7,461 nucleotides of DNA from Gordonia sp. (in: high G+C Gram-positive bacteria) (GCA_030152405.1 JASLJL010000481.1:1-7461), one strand, 5' to 3'. Shown: positions 1-6,672, numbered from the stretch's first letter. Notes: a model not told the origin generated them from the sequence alone. Numbers and translations are program-made.

Positions 1-1
1 G

Positions 2-262
2 TCATCGAACCCTTCCAATCCAGCCTTCGGCTCCGGCTCGATGACCGAGTTCAACGACGCACTGCGTCGCGCGGTCACTCGCTACCCGAACCTGGCGGTG
101 TACGACTGGGCGTCGGCCGCACGAGCGGGCATGTTCACCGACGGCATCCACTACACCGCGGCAGGCTACGCCGAGCGGAACCGACGCTTCGCCGACGCAC
201 TGGCCGCCGCGTACCCGACCGGCGGCGGCGTCGCTCCGACGCGACCGTGGATCGCCGGCTGA
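2..262 (+). CDS. SGNH/GDSL-type hydrolase or acyltransferase C-terminus (partial, 5' end outside window)
   Basis: The frame is open from the first bases and ends at TGA 260-262, so about 86 C-terminal residues are visible and the true start lies upstream. The segment reads as the last part of an SGNH fold: a helix (FNDALRRAVTRYPNL), a strand with a Trp (LAVYDWAS), then the catalytic Asp-x-x-His block in DGIHYTAAGYAERN, and a closing helix. The same order occurs at the end of the neighbouring minus-strand acyltransferase (RRPNVYLAPW, then DGVHP), so the two look homologous in this part. SGNH enzymes use Ser plus this Asp/His pair to hydrolyse or transfer acyl groups, usually outside the cytoplasm. 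Whether this protein is a free SGNH enzyme or the tail of a membrane AT3-SGNH fusion cannot be seen. It converges with the next gene across about 50 bp. Confidence 0.72.
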   Translation, partial: SSNPSNPAFGSGSMTEFNDALRRAVTRYPNLAVYDWASAARAGMFTDGIHYTAAGYAERNRRFADALAAAYPTGGGVAPTRPWIAG

Positions 263-293
263 CACGTCATCGACTTCTGAGGCGGGCGCATGA

Positions 294-308
294 GGGTCCG
301 CCGGACTC
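294..308. terminator. Short hairpin in convergent gap, candidate bidirectional terminator
   Basis: Stem GGGTCC / GGACTC (one G-T wobble) around a GCC loop, lying between two convergent stop codons (262 and 315). No T-run follows on either side, so it would be an actinobacterial-type U-less terminator at best. The position is convincing; the stem is short. Confidence 0.35.
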
Positions 309-314
309 GTCCGT

Positions 315-2552
315 CTAGAGCGGGCAGGTGATGTTCGGGTCCTGCCGACCGCGGACGGCCTGGCGGAGTCCTTGCTCGACCGCATCCGCGTATAGCTTCT
401 GACCAGGGCCGACGGGATGGACGCCGTCGCCTCCGAGGTACTGCTGACTGCCCGCGATCATGGAGCACCACGGAGCGAGATAGACGTTCGGACGGCGCTT
501 CGCGTAGCGGATCAGCTGGTCCGCGGCCTGCGGGATCCCGTCGACCGGACCGTATGGGACCACCATGACGACCTTGCGGTCACGCCCGAGCATCTGCATG
601 ATGCGGTTCAACTCGCCGGGGAAGGCCTGGCCGTTGGTGCCGAATCCCAGCACGACGAACTCACGCATCTTGCCAGTGGCGATCAGGTCGGCCATGACCC
701 CTTCACCGCCCGAGTAGTGGCGCGACACCTCGGCGTCGATGTAGATGCCGGGGAACCGTCGACGCAGCGCCTGCGAGGAGCCGAGCATCACCGAGTCGCC
801 GACCGCGGTGATCTCCGGGCCGGACGGGACGTCGCGCGAGGGTTTGGGCGGCAGCACGACGGCGGGCGACTCGTTGGCTCGGCGCTGGATCTCGGCGAGT
901 TCGTCGAGTCTCTGTTCGAGAGCCGACTTCGACGGGCTCGTTCCGAGCGCCGACCCGGCGAGCATGACGACCGCGAGGACGGCCGCGATTCCGGCGAGCG
1001 GTGCGACACGTCGTGCACCTCCACCAAGTGCCGTGAGAACTCCGCGGAAGCCCAGGCGACGGAACGGCGTCTCGATCCATCGGTACGACAGTTCGGACAG
1101 TGCCACGCTCAATACTGCCGCGATGAGGCCGATGACCCACGTGGGCGCGGTGTCGGTGGCGTCGTCTCCGCTGCCGTTGATCAGTTCACGCACGAAGATG
1201 AACGCGGGCCAGTGCCACAGATAGAGGCTGAATGAGCGTTCGCCGAACCACCGGAGGCCCCGGACGCTGAGCAGCTTCGGGACGGGCCCATCTTCGCGAA
1301 CCGCATTGTGCACGAGCACGGTGGTGAGCAGACATGCGACGAGCAGCCCGCCGCGATAGGTGGCCGACGCGGTGTCGGGCAGGACGAAGAGCATGACGAC
1401 CAGGCCGGCGAGGGCGACCGGCGCACCCACGGCGCCCAAGGCGCGAGCCGCGCGGGGCCGGCGGAGCGGCCACGAATCAGGCGCGTCGGGCGCGGGTGCG
1501 GTGATGACCAGCGCCAGCGCGACGCCCGCGAGCAGCCCGAACAGATGAGTGTCGCTGCCGAAGTACACCCGGCTGGGGTCGGTGTCGGGTCGGTAGAGCA
1601 GCGCCATCGCCGCTGCCGACGCCAGCCCGAGCACCGTGGCGAGGCCGGCGGCGATCAGCAGTCGGCGACGCCGCGGAAACTGACGGGTGACCGCCATGAC
1701 GCCGAGGAACACCAGCGGCCAGAAGACGTAGAACTGCTCCTCGATCGCAAGCGACCAGTAGTGCATGAAGATCCGCGGCGTCGTCTCCGCGAAGTAGCTC
1801 TGCGACTGCGCGATCTGCACCCAGTTGTTGACGAAGAACAACGAACTGAAGAACTGTTCCTTCAGTTTGACGGCGACGTCGCCGCCGATCAGGCCGGCTG
1901 TCGCCGTCGCCACCACCATCACCGTCACCGACGCCGGCAGGATGCGTCGCGCTCGGCGAGTCCAGAACCCGTCGAGCGACACGCGCCCGCCCGACCCGAA
2001 CTCGCGCACCAGAAGCGAGGTGATGAGGAAGCCGGAGAGCACGAAGAAGATGTCGACGCCCAGATATCCGCCGCGCATCGCGTCGCCGAACAGGTGATAG
2101 ATCACCACGGAGAGGACAGCGATGCCACGCAGTCCATCGAGGGCAGGCGCTCGGCGGATCCGGCCGGGTTTCAGTGGCGGCGTCGATGTCGCCGTCGGTT
2201 CGACCTCGCCGGCGACGGGCGGTGCCACCGTCGCGGTGAGATCGACGATCTCCTCGACGACCGGATCGGCCGGGGCCGGGTCGTCGGTCTGCTCCGGCGC
2301 GGTGGGACTCTCGGGCAGCAGAGTCTCTTCCACCACGGCGATGGCCTCGGGCGCCGTGAGGTCTACCGGCTCCTCGACGACCGGGTCAGCCGGGACCTCC
2401 AGGACCGCCTCCGGGACGGCGTCGCTCTCGGGCAGGGTTTCTTCCACCACTGCGACGGCACCCGGCGCCGCGAGATCGATCGGCTCTTCGACGAGGCGCG
2501 CGCGTCGAACCCGCGCCGCCTGTGTGGGGCGGTCTGCGAGGGTTCCGGTCAT
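315..2552 (-). CDS. AT3 family membrane acyltransferase with C-terminal SGNH domain and acidic repeat N-terminus
   Basis: Predicted 745-aa integral membrane O-acyltransferase (OafA/YrhL type, Acyl_transf_3). These enzymes carry acyl groups across the membrane, and a fused SGNH domain places them on surface glycans or lipids. Residues 1-135 are a hydrophilic extension with acidic repeats. AT3 begins at RRAPALDGLRG and has the R142-x10-H153 motif, an RRARRILPA motif, the signature HYWSLAIEEQFY (H264, E271, E272) and SLYLWHWP near 445. I count about eleven hydrophobic segments. The SGNH domain follows: GDS with Ser587, GTNG near 637, and DGVH with Asp709 and His712, so the Ser/Asp/His set looks intact. 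I chose ATG at 2552 because GGGAGGAG sits 8 nt upstream; a GTG at 2570 overlaps that site. It is divergent from the second AT3-SGNH gene. The acyl acceptor is unknown; mycolate glycolipids, arabinogalactan or other surface glycans are possible. Confidence 0.92.
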   Translation of the reverse strand: MTGTLADRPTQAARVRRARLVEEPIDLAAPGAVAVVEETLPESDAVPEAVLEVPADPVVEEPVDLTAPEAIAVVEETLLPESPTAPEQTDDPAPADPVVEEIVDLTATVAPPVAGEVEPTATSTPPLKPGRIRRAPALDGLRGIAVLSVVIYHLFGDAMRGGYLGVDIFFVLSGFLITSLLVREFGSGGRVSLDGFWTRRARRILPASVTVMVVATATAGLIGGDVAVKLKEQFFSSLFFVNNWVQIAQSQSYFAETTPRIFMHYWSLAIEEQFYVFWPLVFLGVMAVTRQFPRRRRLLIAAGLATVLGLASAAAMALLYRPDTDPSRVYFGSDTHLFGLLAGVALALVITAPAPDAPDSWPLRRPRAARALGAVGAPVALAGLVVMLFVLPDTASATYRGGLLVACLLTTVLVHNAVREDGPVPKLLSVRGLRWFGERSFSLYLWHWPAFIFVRELINGSGDDATDTAPTWVIGLIAAVLSVALSELSYRWIETPFRRLGFRGVLTALGGGARRVAPLAGIAAVLAVVMLAGSALGTSPSKSALEQRLDELAEIQRRANESPAVVLPPKPSRDVPSGPEITAVGDSVMLGSSQALRRRFPGIYIDAEVSRHYSGGEGVMADLIATGKMREFVVLGFGTNGQAFPGELNRIMQMLGRDRKVVMVVPYGPVDGIPQAADQLIRYAKRRPNVYLAPWCSMIAGSQQYLGGDGVHPVGPGQKLYADAVEQGLRQAVRGRQDPNITCPL
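2199..2489 (-). repeat. In-frame degenerate tandem repeat encoding an acidic Val/Pro/Glu-rich tract
   Basis: Three related units at residues 22-43, 60-82 and about 100-118 of the acyltransferase, with a period near 38-40 residues (about 114-120 bp). Units one and two share EEP(I/V)DL(A/T)AP followed by AVVEETL and PES; unit three keeps EEIVDLTA and then diverges. The DNA is also similar: the stretches at 2236-2275 and 2356-2395 align with few differences at a 120-bp offset. Residues 22-118 contain many Asp/Glu and no Lys or Arg, while basic runs (RVRRAR before, KPGRIRR after) flank the tract. Confidence 0.75.
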
Positions 2553-2560
2553 CGGACGCA

Positions 2561-2568
2561 CTCCTCCC
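2561..2568 (-). promoter_or_regulatory. Ribosome binding site deciding the 2552 start
   Basis: On the minus strand this reads GGGAGGAG, close to the ideal Shine-Dalgarno sequence, followed by an 8-nt spacer and ATG at 2552. It argues against the GTG at 2570, which would lie upstream of the site. Confidence 0.7.
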
Positions 2569-2606
2569 ACGACGCGTGGGCGATGAGCGGTGCGAACACG
2601 CCGACC

Positions 2607-2612
2607 AGCATA
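2607..2612 (-). promoter_or_regulatory. Candidate -10 box for the minus-strand acyltransferase
   Basis: The minus strand reads TATGCT, matching TANNNT. Transcription would start near 2600 and give a leader of about 48 nt. At a 17-nt spacing the -35 position reads CAGACC (weak match) and overlaps the palindrome at 2631-2642. Confidence 0.45.
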
Positions 2613-2630
2613 ACGACGCCCTCGGCGGCG

Positions 2631-2642
2631 GTCTGATCAGAC
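2631..2642. promoter_or_regulatory. 12-bp perfect palindrome, candidate operator
   Basis: GTCTGATCAGAC is identical to its reverse complement. It lies in the divergent promoter region and covers the expected -35 position of the minus-strand promoter, so a dimeric regulator bound here could affect that gene directly. The regulator is unknown; TetR, GntR and MarR family sites often look like this. Confidence 0.45.
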
Positions 2643-2646
2643 GACA

Positions 2647-2661
2647 CCGCACCGGGTGCGG
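2647..2661. promoter_or_regulatory. 15-bp near-perfect palindrome next to the first, candidate second operator
   Basis: CCGCACCGGGTGCGG has 7-bp arms around a single central base. It starts 4 bp after the first palindrome, so the two could form a double site between the divergent -10 boxes. The sequence differs from the first palindrome, so it may bind another protein or be chance in GC-rich DNA. Confidence 0.35.
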
Positions 2662-2700
2662 CGAAGCGCACACTCCGGACGTCGGCCGAAGCACTGCTGC

Positions 2701-2706
2701 TAAACT
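2701..2706 (+). promoter_or_regulatory. Candidate -10 box for the plus-strand acyltransferase
   Basis: TAAACT matches TANNNT and is one of the few AT-rich hexamers in the region. A start near 2713 would give a leader of about 125 nt to ATG 2839. The -35 position near 2678-2683 (GACGTC) is not a clear match to TTGACA. Confidence 0.45.
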
Positions 2707-2708
2707 CA

Positions 2709-2749
2709 CGTTTTGCGATCCAGGCACCTGCCAGGGAAAACGCGGTGCC
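2709..2749 (+). other. Self-complementary leader segment of the plus-strand acyltransferase
   Basis: Two competing pairings are visible. CGTTTT (2709-2714) can pair with AAAACG (2737-2742). GGCACC (2723-2728) can pair with GGTGCC (2744-2749). The stems interlock, so only one can form in a simple fold, or the two would make a pseudoknot. I do not recognise a known riboswitch class. The first arm may lie at or before the transcription start. Confidence 0.25.
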
Positions 2750-2827
2750 CGGCGTCGTCCGGCCTGTTCCCGCGGCAGACCAGCGGCAGAGCTTCGAGAG
2801 TGATGGAAGCCATGCCGACGTACGAAC

Positions 2828-2833
2828 GGGAGA
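2828..2833 (+). promoter_or_regulatory. Ribosome binding site favouring the 2839 start
   Basis: GGGAGA with a 5-nt spacer before ATG 2839. Other in-frame starts at 2803 and 2812 have weaker purine-rich sequences upstream (GAGAG and GGAAG), so the start remains somewhat uncertain. Confidence 0.5.
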
Positions 2834-2838
2834 CGACG

Positions 2839-5007
2839 ATGGGGCAACCGTCAACGCGTGTTGACCAGTCGTCCGTCCCCTCTACGGCTTCGTCGTATCG
2901 TTCCGACCTGGACGGTTTGCGCGGTATCGCGATCGCCCTCGTCGCCTGCTTCCACGTGTGGTTCGGACGGGTCTCGGGCGGCGTCGACGTGTTCCTCACC
3001 CTGTCCGGGTACTTCTTCATCGGGTCGCTGGTCCGGCACACCATCCACAGTCAGTCGAGCCTGATCGGGTTCGGCGAGACGATCAGCCCGTGGCCGCGGC
3101 TCAAGCGCCTGCTCCGTCGTCTCCTGCCCGCCCTGTACACGGTGCTGATCGGCGTCGCCGTCCTCACCGTGGTGGTGATCGCGCAGACGCGGTGGGCCAA
3201 CATCGGTCGCGAGACGGTCGCGAGCGCCCTCTACTTCCAGAACTATCACCTGGCACGGAACTCGCAGGACTATCTCGCCGCGAGTTCGGCGAACAGTCCC
3301 CTGCAACACCTGTGGTCGATGTCCATGCAGGGCCAGTTCTTCGTCGGCGCGCTGATTGTGCTGCTTCTCGTGGCGGGTGTCATCAAGCTCGTCGGCACGC
3401 GGTTCGCCGCGGTCCAGCGTCCCGGCGTCATCCGCCTGATCTTCGGCGTGCTGATCGGCGGCGTCGCCGTCGCGTCGTTCGTGTGGGCGCAGCACCGTCT
3501 GCACATCGATCAGCCCTACAACTACTACGACACCCTGTCCCGGCTGTGGGAACCGCTGGTCGGTGGTCTCCTCGCCATCTGGATGCCGTCGTGGCGGGTG
3601 TCGACGCGGATCCGGAGCGCGGTCGCAGTCGCCGCGCTGCTGGTGATCGCCTCCTGCGGCTGGTGGATCGACGGTGTGGCCGAGTACCCGGCGGCCCTCG
3701 CGTGGGTTCCGGTCGGCTCCACGCTATTGATCATCTGGTCGGGCCATGTCGCGGCGGATCAACCGCGACCGCTGGTGAATCGTCTCCTGGCCGGGCACCG
3801 TGCGGTGTGGCTCGGCAGTCTGTCGTACTCGCTCTACCTGATCCACTGGCCGCTGCTCATCTTCTATCTGACGTGGCGGGGGACCGACCACGCGAACGTC
3901 GTCGAGGGCACCGGGATCCTCGCCGTCTCGCTCGGACTGTCGTGGCTGATGAAGCGGTACATCGAGGATCCGATGCGCGGCGGCGGACGATCGTCGATGA
4001 CTCACGTCCACTGGCCGTCGCACCCGCGGATCACGTATCCGGCGATCGTGGCCGCGATCCTCGTGGTCGCGTCAGCCGGGACCGCGGGCGCGATCACCGC
4101 GTGGGATCGCCACATGGCCGGCGTCCACGTCGACACCGCCGACCTCGATCCGACGTTCTACCCCGGCGCGCGGGCGTTGCTGGACGGCGTTCCGGTCCCC
4201 GCGCTCGACCCGCAGCCCACCCCGCTCGCCGCGGCGAGCGATCTCCCGCAGACCTATTTCGACGGCGTCATGGCCGAGATGGACGTGACGACACCCGCCG
4301 TCGGCGTGTACGGCGACCCGCACGGCACGAAGACCATCGCTCTCGCAGGCGGCTCGCACACCGAGATGTGGTTGAGCGCGCTCGACGCGATCGCCAAGCG
4401 CAACGGCATCAAGATCGTCACCTACGTCAAGCGCGGGTGCCCGATCACCACCGACGAGAACCCGGCGTACCTCGAACGCGTCCCCTACCCCGAGTGCTAC
4501 ACGTGGAATCGCGAGGTGATGGCCGAGCTGCTCACGACCAGGCCGGACGCCGTCGTCACGAACTCGACGCGTCCAGCGGAGGCGGGCCCCGGCGACTTCG
4601 TCCCCGAGGGGTACACCTCGGCCTTCAAGCAGCTCACCGACGCCGGGATCCCGGTGGTCGGCATCCGTGACACTCCGTGGCCGCACAACGACCAGGGCCC
4701 GATCGACACTCCGCAGTGCCTGTCCGCGGGCGGCAACGCGCAGTCGTGCGGCACCGAACGGGCGAGTGCGCTGAGCGACGTCGACCCGGCGCGGATCTAT
4801 GCGGCGAAGAATCCGTTGTTCTACGCCTTGGACCTGACCGACGGCGTCTGCACGGACGACTTCTGCCCGGCGATCGTCGGCAACATCATGGTGTACCGCG
4901 ATCCGCACCATCTGACTCAGACGTACGTCCGGACTCTCACCGCGGAGTTGCAGCGGCAGTTGGGGACGGCGCTCCCCTGGACCGCGGCGGTCGCCGTACC
5001 CCGCTGA
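2839..5007 (+). CDS. AT3 family membrane acyltransferase with fused SGNH domain (variant motifs)
   Basis: Predicted 722 aa from ATG 2839; starts at 2803 or 2812 would add 12 or 9 residues. AT3 (Acyl_transf_3) starts at SDLDGLRG, with R28-x10-H39, the basic run RLKRLLRRLLPA, and SLYLIHWP with His336. About ten or eleven membrane segments end near residue 422, followed by a linker and an extracytoplasmic SGNH domain of the AT3-fused type. The nucleophile block is GGSH with Ser506 (Gly replaces the usual Asp of GDSH), and the Asp/His block is DPHHLT with Asp688 and His691. Several Cys residues (RGCP, YPECY, PQCL, QSCG, GVCTDDFC) suggest disulfides outside the membrane. The usual HxWSLxxExQFY signature reads HLWSMSMQGQFF, with Gln164 where Glu is typical. 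The likely role is O-acylation of an envelope glycan or glycolipid; trehalose or arabinogalactan lipids are guesses. It converges with the symporter gene. Confidence 0.92.
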   Translation: MGQPSTRVDQSSVPSTASSYRSDLDGLRGIAIALVACFHVWFGRVSGGVDVFLTLSGYFFIGSLVRHTIHSQSSLIGFGETISPWPRLKRLLRRLLPALYTVLIGVAVLTVVVIAQTRWANIGRETVASALYFQNYHLARNSQDYLAASSANSPLQHLWSMSMQGQFFVGALIVLLLVAGVIKLVGTRFAAVQRPGVIRLIFGVLIGGVAVASFVWAQHRLHIDQPYNYYDTLSRLWEPLVGGLLAIWMPSWRVSTRIRSAVAVAALLVIASCGWWIDGVAEYPAALAWVPVGSTLLIIWSGHVAADQPRPLVNRLLAGHRAVWLGSLSYSLYLIHWPLLIFYLTWRGTDHANVVEGTGILAVSLGLSWLMKRYIEDPMRGGGRSSMTHVHWPSHPRITYPAIVAAILVVASAGTAGAITAWDRHMAGVHVDTADLDPTFYPGARALLDGVPVPALDPQPTPLAAASDLPQTYFDGVMAEMDVTTPAVGVYGDPHGTKTIALAGGSHTEMWLSALDAIAKRNGIKIVTYVKRGCPITTDENPAYLERVPYPECYTWNREVMAELLTTRPDAVVTNSTRPAEAGPGDFVPEGYTSAFKQLTDAGIPVVGIRDTPWPHNDQGPIDTPQCLSAGGNAQSCGTERASALSDVDPARIYAAKNPLFYALDLTDGVCTDDFCPAIVGNIMVYRDPHHLTQTYVRTLTAELQRQLGTALPWTAAVAVPR

Positions 5008-5016
5008 CGGGTTCAG

Positions 5017-5031
5017 GCGTCCGAGGGACGC
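5017..5031. terminator. Short hairpin in 32-bp convergent gap, candidate bidirectional terminator
   Basis: Perfect 6-bp stem GCGTCC / GGACGC around GAG, between the stops of the acyltransferase (5007) and the symporter (5040). No T-tract follows. Placement midway between convergent genes supports a shared U-less terminator. Confidence 0.45.
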
Positions 5032-5039
5032 TCACCGCC

Positions 5040-6485
5040 TCACGCGCGGACCGTCTCCGGATCGCTGCCGTCCCAGCATTCGACTCCGGTGAGTCCGGGG
5101 ATGTCGTCGCGGTGGAACACCGGGTCGACGCCGCGGGCCCGCTGTGCCGAGTAGTTCTTCAGCAGCAGCACCGCGACCCCGCCGATCGCGAACAGGCCGA
5201 CCACGTTCACTGTCGCCATCACGGACGAGAAGAGGTCTGCGAGGTTCCAGACCAGCGAGACCTTAGCGATCGCACCGAAGAACACGAATCCCACGACGAC
5301 GATCCGGAACACGTTGAGCACCCACCGTCGCTGGGTGAAGAAGGCGATGTTGGTCTCGCCGTAGTAGTAGTTGCCGATCACCGAGCTGAACGCGAGGAAG
5401 AACAGGATCACCGCCAGCAGCGGGCCGGCCCACGACCCGATGTGTTGTGCGAGTGCGGTCTGCGTGAGCTGGACGCCTTCGACGTCGCTTCCGTAGTCGG
5501 GGTCGGAGAGCAGGATGATGAACGCGGTGGCAGAGCACACCACGAGCGTGTCGAAGTACACGCCGAGCGTCTGGACCAGCCCCTGCTTCACCGGATGTGA
5601 GACGGCGGCGGTGGCCGCGGCATTGGGCGTCGAGCCCATGCCCGCCTCGTTGGAGAACAGGCCGCGCCGCATGCCCTGCATGATGGCGGCCCACACGCCG
5701 CCTCCGACGAACTCCCGCCAGCCGAATGCCGACTCGACGATGTCGCGGACCACGCCGGGCAACTCGGTGAGGTTCAGGACCACGACGACCAGCGCGAGTC
5801 CGACGTACAACACGGCCATCGCCGGAACCAACACCTGCGACACTCCGGAGATGCGGTGCACTCCGCCGAAGATCACCGCAGCGGTCAGGAGTGCGAGCAC
5901 CGCGCCGACCAGGTACGGAATCCAGTCCGCGTCAGCATCGAGCGCGAGGTCCACCGCCGACGTGATCGAGTTGGACTGCACCGCGTTGAAAACGAAGCCG
6001 TAGGTGAACGTGATCGCCAGGGCGAAGACGAACGCCATCGTGATGCCGACCTTGCGATTCTTGATGCCGCGGCTCAAGTAGTAGGCAGGGCCGCCGCGGT
6101 AGTCCGCGCCGTCGCGAACCTTGTACAGCTGCCCGAGCGTCGATTCGATGAAGGCCGTCGCACCGCCGATGATCGCCAGCACCCACATCCAGAACACCGC
6201 GCCCGGTCCGCCGATCGTGAGCGCCACCGCGACGCCTGCGACGTTGCCCGTGCCGACCCGCGACGCGGCGGAGATGCAGAAAGCGCGGAACGCGGAGATC
6301 TGGGCGCCGCCCTCTTTCCCTGTCGGCGGCCGCTCCTTGATGGCGCGAGCCATCTCCGGCGCCATCCGGACCTGAACCACCGCGGTCCGGATCCCCCACC
6401 ACAGGCCGGCCCCGACGAGGAGGACGATCAACACGTACCCGTACTTGTCGTTCAACCAGACGACTGCACTGTCGAGGGAATCCAT
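5040..6485 (-). CDS. AGCS family sodium:alanine/glycine symporter
   Basis: Predicted 481-aa inner-membrane transporter of the alanine/glycine:cation symporter family, which imports small amino acids (alanine or glycine, in some members D-alanine) with Na+. Family hallmarks are clear: RVGTGNVAGV at 76-85, the signature GGPGAVFWMW at 92-101 followed by an IEST motif, YRGGPAYYL near 129-137, and NEAGMGSTPNAAATA at 279-293 with HPVKQG at 297-302 and GVYFDT just after. About ten or eleven hydrophobic segments are spread over the protein. Length is normal and no disruption is visible. ATG 6485 is the natural start: it precedes the first membrane segment closely and no good Shine-Dalgarno is seen upstream, which fits leaderless expression. 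Neighbours (acyltransferase downstream, deformylase upstream) do not suggest an operon. The exact substrate and stereospecificity cannot be read from the sequence. Confidence 0.95.
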   Translation of the reverse strand: MDSLDSAVVWLNDKYGYVLIVLLVGAGLWWGIRTAVVQVRMAPEMARAIKERPPTGKEGGAQISAFRAFCISAASRVGTGNVAGVAVALTIGGPGAVFWMWVLAIIGGATAFIESTLGQLYKVRDGADYRGGPAYYLSRGIKNRKVGITMAFVFALAITFTYGFVFNAVQSNSITSAVDLALDADADWIPYLVGAVLALLTAAVIFGGVHRISGVSQVLVPAMAVLYVGLALVVVVLNLTELPGVVRDIVESAFGWREFVGGGVWAAIMQGMRRGLFSNEAGMGSTPNAAATAAVSHPVKQGLVQTLGVYFDTLVVCSATAFIILLSDPDYGSDVEGVQLTQTALAQHIGSWAGPLLAVILFFLAFSSVIGNYYYGETNIAFFTQRRWVLNVFRIVVVGFVFFGAIAKVSLVWNLADLFSSVMATVNVVGLFAIGGVAVLLLKNYSAQRARGVDPVFHRDDIPGLTGVECWDGSDPETVRA

Positions 6486-6492
6486 TGGTCGG

Positions 6493-6498
6493 AGTCTA
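6493..6498 (-). promoter_or_regulatory. Candidate -10 box for leaderless transcription of the symporter
   Basis: The minus strand reads TAGACT (TANNNT), followed by CCGACCA (7 nt) and ATG. That spacing would place the transcription start on the A of the start codon. The absence of a purine-rich Shine-Dalgarno before the ATG agrees. No clear -35 is seen, which is common in actinobacteria. Confidence 0.45.
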
Positions 6499-6672
6499 AT
6501 GCCGGTGCTCGCCTGCGGCGGATTCCGGATGCGAGCGACGTCAGCAATCCTCGACCGAACAGCTTCCGGGCCGGCAGATCGAGCCCCGATCGCCGAGAGC
6601 CGGTACTAGGCCAGGTCATCAGTCAGTCGACCGCCGGGCACGACCATGCGATCGGTTGTCCCGAGGACTGTT

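Noticed and set aside
1308..2636. 442-residue open frame on the plus strand opposite the acyltransferase
   Set aside because: It is rich in Arg, His, Glu and Gln with no domain, and lies antisense to a gene with clear AT3 and SGNH motifs; high GC makes such shadows common.
2682..2689. 8-bp palindrome TCGGCCGA near the plus-strand promoter
   Set aside because: Too short and GC-rich to distinguish from chance; the two longer palindromes upstream are the better operator candidates.
2709..2749. Known riboswitch (cobalamin, SAM-IV or c-di-AMP type) in the acyltransferase leader
   Set aside because: None of the conserved core sequences I know for these classes is present; only generic self-complementarity is seen.
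2713..2838. Upstream TTG start extending the plus-strand acyltransferase to 764 aa
   Set aside because: The TTG at 2713 has no Shine-Dalgarno and would sit at the predicted transcription start; the added residues show no family similarity, and ATG 2839 has a better ribosome site.
2958..4670. 570-residue open frame overlapping the plus-strand acyltransferase in another frame
   Set aside because: Its composition is almost only Arg, Ala, Pro, Asp and His, without motifs or membrane segments, while the overlapping frame encodes a recognisable AT3-SGNH protein.
4072..4911. 279-residue minus-strand open frame inside the second SGNH domain
   Set aside because: Val/Arg/Asp-rich shadow with no recognisable family, antisense to conserved SGNH motifs.
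6571..6603. Possible hairpin in the symporter-deformylase intergenic region
   Set aside because: Two 5-bp stems (CCGGC/GCCGG and GATCG/CGATC) with an unbalanced 7-nt bulge are weak and expected by chance in GC-rich DNA.
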